Shown: positions 13,989-16,009 of the stretch, in pieces
Layout of the letters: each line of letters opens with the position of its first letter
Position numbering within the stretch: position 1 is the first letter of the stretch
Assembly: GCA_016215715.1 (NCBI GenBank)
Contig: JACRIG010000115.1
Span: 1-16,009, forward strand
DNA: 16,009 bases
Direction: 5' to 3'
Origin: Candidatus Peregrinibacteria bacterium
GTDB taxonomy: Bacteria > Patescibacteriota > Gracilibacteria > Peribacterales > Peribacteraceae
The notes under the pieces: model-generated
What the model saw: only the letters and a program-made list of their open reading frames with translations
Told to the model about the DNA's origin: nothing
Databases searched by the model: none
Position numbers and translations under genes: made by a program

Positions 13989-15671
13989 TCAGTATACTTC
14001 CTTCAAATAGCATTCTTCACAATAGATGATTTCCGGTCGCCCGGGAGCGTAAGTCGTCTCAATCTCTTTGTCGCATTTCGCACAGTTGCGGGTCCATAGT
14101 CGGCGCGGGTTGCGCTGTGATAGTCTCCACCGATAGCGCTCATCGGGATGGAGACGCGGGATGGACAGGCCCTGTTCACGGTAGAATGCGAGTTCCTGCC
14201 TGATGATGCGGTAGGGCCGCCCGGTTTTCCGGCATTCGATGGCCCAGTGCAGGATGTCATTGGGTATGTCACCGATATCCACGGGAAGTCTGTCCGCAGG
14301 GATGATCTTCTCTACTTTCGGTATCTCATCAATTTCTTCGCGCCATTGATATCCGCGTTTCTCAGCTTCTTTTTGCGTGAGCGGTACGTATTCCTGTGCG
14401 ACAGTTTCATTGTAGGCGAAGGGTGTCATGAAGGAAGGAAAAAATTCCCCCCACTCTCCTGTTTTTCTCATATGTTCAATCAGTTTTGGCACCAATATTT
14501 CATATTCTTCCTTTGTATACTGTCTGTTCAGAATGCAGTACTGTTTTTTCTTTAATCCCACGCAGCCGAAGAGGTTCTTCGAACCGTTCATGCAGAAGAT
14601 GCAGTAGAGCAGATCAGCGATTTCGTTCCAGCAATGCCAGACAAATGAACTGTGGTAACCGGGACCGACAGAAATCGTTTCGTACAGCAACTCGCCCGCA
14701 CCGCCCGTCATGTCGTAACAATCTCTGGAGGTCGTGGGGATGAGTGTGCAGTACCTGCAATCCTCCGCTTTTACTCCGTCGAAGCAGACTCTCGCGTTCT
14801 TGCTGTCGGAAAGATAATTGCCGGTGCAATCTGTGCAGTTGGTCATCACTGCGTGCGGATGCGGCATCCGGAGCTTGAGTGCCAGTGCTTTCTTCCGGTG
14901 TTCTTCAATGAGAGCCGGCGTATACGTTGTCCACTTCTTCGCCTGTTTCTGCCATTCTTCCGGCGTCAGACGCTCATTGTTGATGTAGTATTCGGCATTG
15001 CGCAGCCCGACACATCCGAGACAATTGCGGCAACCTTTACAGTCGTAGCAAAAGGAACAGTCGCTGGAATTAGAACAATCCTGACTGAAGAAAGTATGGT
15101 AACATTTGGAGCAATCGATGCAGCCGTAGCAGAGTTCGGATTCGTGCATGCCCATGCAGTCGACGCAGTTCTTCGAGTAAAAACAACTTTCGGTGTAATA
15201 GCATTCCTGCGAAAAGTCGGTCATGAATGCCATGTAGCAGTTCTTCGACCACCCGCACTGATTCACATGTGGACTGTTCTCATTCTGCACGTTGATCATC
15301 GCGAGATGCGGCACGGCCAGAAGCAAATCCTGTAATTGTCCGAAGAACGGCTTTGAAAAGTCGATTTCCTTTCCATACGACAGAGGGTCCCAGTTATCGC
15401 TCCACCACGCCTCAGTGTCATAAACGGTGTACGGCTTGTCGGGAGAGTAGATGGAGATAATGTCTTTTCCCGTGGCATCACATGTGCGATGGTACAATTT
15501 CCGCTCGTTGCGGATGGGATATCGTCTCGCTGCCCTGCAGTCGGGACAGAGGGTGGGTGGAGGAAACATGTATGTTTTGCCCCCAAAAACCGGCGAAACT
15601 TTTTCGTAGAATGCGAGATCCTCATCCGTGATCCCGAATTCTGCCGAGCATTGCTTACAGGTTCTTTGCAT
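13989..15671 (-). CDS. Cys-rich zinc-ribbon/solenoid paralog P2
   Basis: The product has 560 residues; its function is unknown. Ribbon A is complete (C5, C8, C42, C45). Ribbon B is in the alternative form, with C64 in CDATGK and the second pair replaced by VYDTEAWW. The solenoid rows occupy 136-240 and end with a Cys-free cap (YYINNERLTPEEW). The second Cys segment ends with QYCILNRQYTKEEYE. Ribbon A' keeps one Cys (CRKTGR). Ribbon B' is complete: C530, C533, C551 and C554, with 17 residues between the pairs as in ribbon B of P3, P4 and P6. The end is YLKEVY-TGA. The frame is open ten codons further upstream, but the ATG at 15671 aligns with the paralog starts and lies 5 nt after the P1 stop. 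Confidence 0.87.
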   Translation of the reverse strand: MQRTCKQCSAEFGITDEDLAFYEKVSPVFGGKTYMFPPPTLCPDCRAARRYPIRNERKLYHRTCDATGKDIISIYSPDKPYTVYDTEAWWSDNWDPLSYGKEIDFSKPFFGQLQDLLLAVPHLAMINVQNENSPHVNQCGWSKNCYMAFMTDFSQECYYTESCFYSKNCVDCMGMHESELCYGCIDCSKCYHTFFSQDCSNSSDCSFCYDCKGCRNCLGCVGLRNAEYYINNERLTPEEWQKQAKKWTTYTPALIEEHRKKALALKLRMPHPHAVMTNCTDCTGNYLSDSKNARVCFDGVKAEDCRYCTLIPTTSRDCYDMTGGAGELLYETISVGPGYHSSFVWHCWNEIADLLYCIFCMNGSKNLFGCVGLKKKQYCILNRQYTKEEYEILVPKLIEHMRKTGEWGEFFPSFMTPFAYNETVAQEYVPLTQKEAEKRGYQWREEIDEIPKVEKIIPADRLPVDIGDIPNDILHWAIECRKTGRPYRIIRQELAFYREQGLSIPRLHPDERYRWRLSQRNPRRLWTRNCAKCDKEIETTYAPGRPEIIYCEECYLKEVY

Positions 15672-15676
15672 AGATG

Positions 15677-16009
15677 TCAGTATACCTCTTTCAGGTAACA
15701 CTCTTCACAATACACAATTTCCGGCCGATTGGATGAGTAGGTTGTCCGGATCCCTTTCTGACACTTCATACATTCACGATCCCAAAGTTTTCGCGGATTT
15801 CTAAGTGCCATTCTTCGTCTGTAGCGTTCATCGGGGTGGAGGTGGGGGATCGCCAATGACATGCGCTTATAGAAATCCAGTTCCTGTTTGATGATTCGGA
15901 AAGGGCGGCCGGTGACTTCACATTGGATGGCCCAGTTCATCACGTCATCCGGAGTTTCAGCAATTGAATCAGGGAGGCTGGAGGCGGGAATTATTTTTGA
16001 AGCGGCAGA
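15677..16009 (-). CDS. Cys-rich paralog P1 (5' part outside window)
   Basis: Only the last 110 residues are in the window; the frame is open to the right edge. They align with the C-terminal part of the other copies: an IPASSLPDS linker, WAIQCEVTGRPFRI (ribbon A' with one Cys), a basic helix with DERYRRR, and a complete ribbon B' (CMKC with YCEEC), ending YLKEVY-TGA. The P2 start lies 5 nt after its stop, and an SD-like AAAGAGGT is in its last codons. The gene is therefore at least the seventh copy and belongs to the same transcription unit; the promoter and any further copies lie beyond 16009. Confidence 0.85.
   Translation of the reverse strand, partial: SAASKIIPASSLPDSIAETPDDVMNWAIQCEVTGRPFRIIKQELDFYKRMSLAIPHLHPDERYRRRMALRNPRKLWDRECMKCQKGIRTTYSSNRPEIVYCEECYLKEVY
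15684..15691 (-). promoter_or_regulatory. Ribosome-binding site inside the end of P1, serving P2 (type example)
   Basis: AAAGAGGT, read on the minus strand, encodes the KEV of the P1 C-terminus and lies 12 nt before the P2 ATG. Equivalent sites are at 13996-14004 (GAAGGAAGT, for P3), 12268-12275 (P4), 10524-10531 (P5, in the vestigial tail), 8846-8853 (P6) and 7123-7130 (P7). The spacing to the start is 11-14 nt, a little longer than optimal. Confidence 0.5.

Noticed and set aside
5437..15671. Pentapeptide-repeat or ferredoxin-type protein
   Set aside because: The repeat period is 15 with Cys every third residue, not 20 with the pentapeptide pattern, and there is no classical CxxCxxCxxxCP ferredoxin motif.
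15672..15701. Upstream extension of P2 to a start at 15701
   Set aside because: Same reasoning: it overlaps P1, and the family N-terminus begins at the ATG at 15671.
5437..16009. Alternative genetic code with UGA as glycine
   Set aside because: P1, P2, P3, P5 and P6, the vestigial tail and the cohesin-like gene all end at TGA exactly where the family or the overlap predicts, and no TGA lies inside a long frame.
5437..16009. CRISPR-like array suggested by the regularly repeated Cys codons and gene ends
   Set aside because: The repetition is at the protein level with diverged DNA; there are no short identical repeats with unique spacers.

Overview
The window looks like part of a small-genome candidate-phylum bacterium. 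The best guess is Patescibacteria/CPR, possibly Peregrinibacteria or Peribacteria. The reasons are a base composition close to half G+C, a lone FtsK/TraD-like ATPase of a type common in these genomes, a short holA, putative near-leaderless promoters, and large Cys-rich zinc-ribbon proteins of a kind I associate from memory with candidate phyla. The phylum is inference. TGA ends at least seven of the genes and never interrupts a long frame, so the UGA=Gly code of Gracilibacteria/Absconditabacteria is excluded.

Layout. (1) 1-2021, minus strand: a three-gene surface operon. It encodes a membrane-anchored dockerin, then a secreted and anchored cohesin-like/Fn3 protein, then a membrane-anchored cupredoxin cut by the window edge. 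The genes are 6 nt apart and then overlap by 4 nt (ATGA). (2) 2104-3063, plus strand: holA, the DNA polymerase III delta subunit, divergent from the operon across about 80 bp that carries both putative promoters. (3) 3064-3152: a repeat/hairpin element between convergent genes. (4) 3153-5390, minus: a TraD/FtsK-like ATPase with its own putative -10 box. (5) 5437-16009, minus: at least seven consecutive paralogous genes, labelled here P1 (cut by the right edge, most upstream) to P7 (last), filling two thirds of the window.

The paralog array is the remarkable part. Each complete protein has 556-573 residues and about 35 cysteines. The plan is zinc ribbon A, zinc ribbon B, a Cys-rich solenoid built on an exact 15-residue register (seven rows with no indel in all six complete copies), a second, less regular Cys-rich segment with the same capping motif, and then ribbons A' and B' again at the C-terminus with the same Cys spacings as A and B. 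No signal peptide or membrane segment is visible, so the proteins are probably cytoplasmic metal-binding proteins. Their function is unknown.

In P1, P2, P3, P5 and P6 the last codons, for (L/M)KEV(Y/C), contain a purine-rich Shine-Dalgarno-like stretch, and the next start lies 4-6 nt after the stop. P4 has lost this tail, but a vestigial in-frame second tail sits in the P4-P5 spacer. P7, which is not followed by another copy, has lost the tail and also most of the zinc ligands in three of its four ribbons. The array looks like the product of repeated tandem duplication, with at least one deletion or tail-duplication scar.
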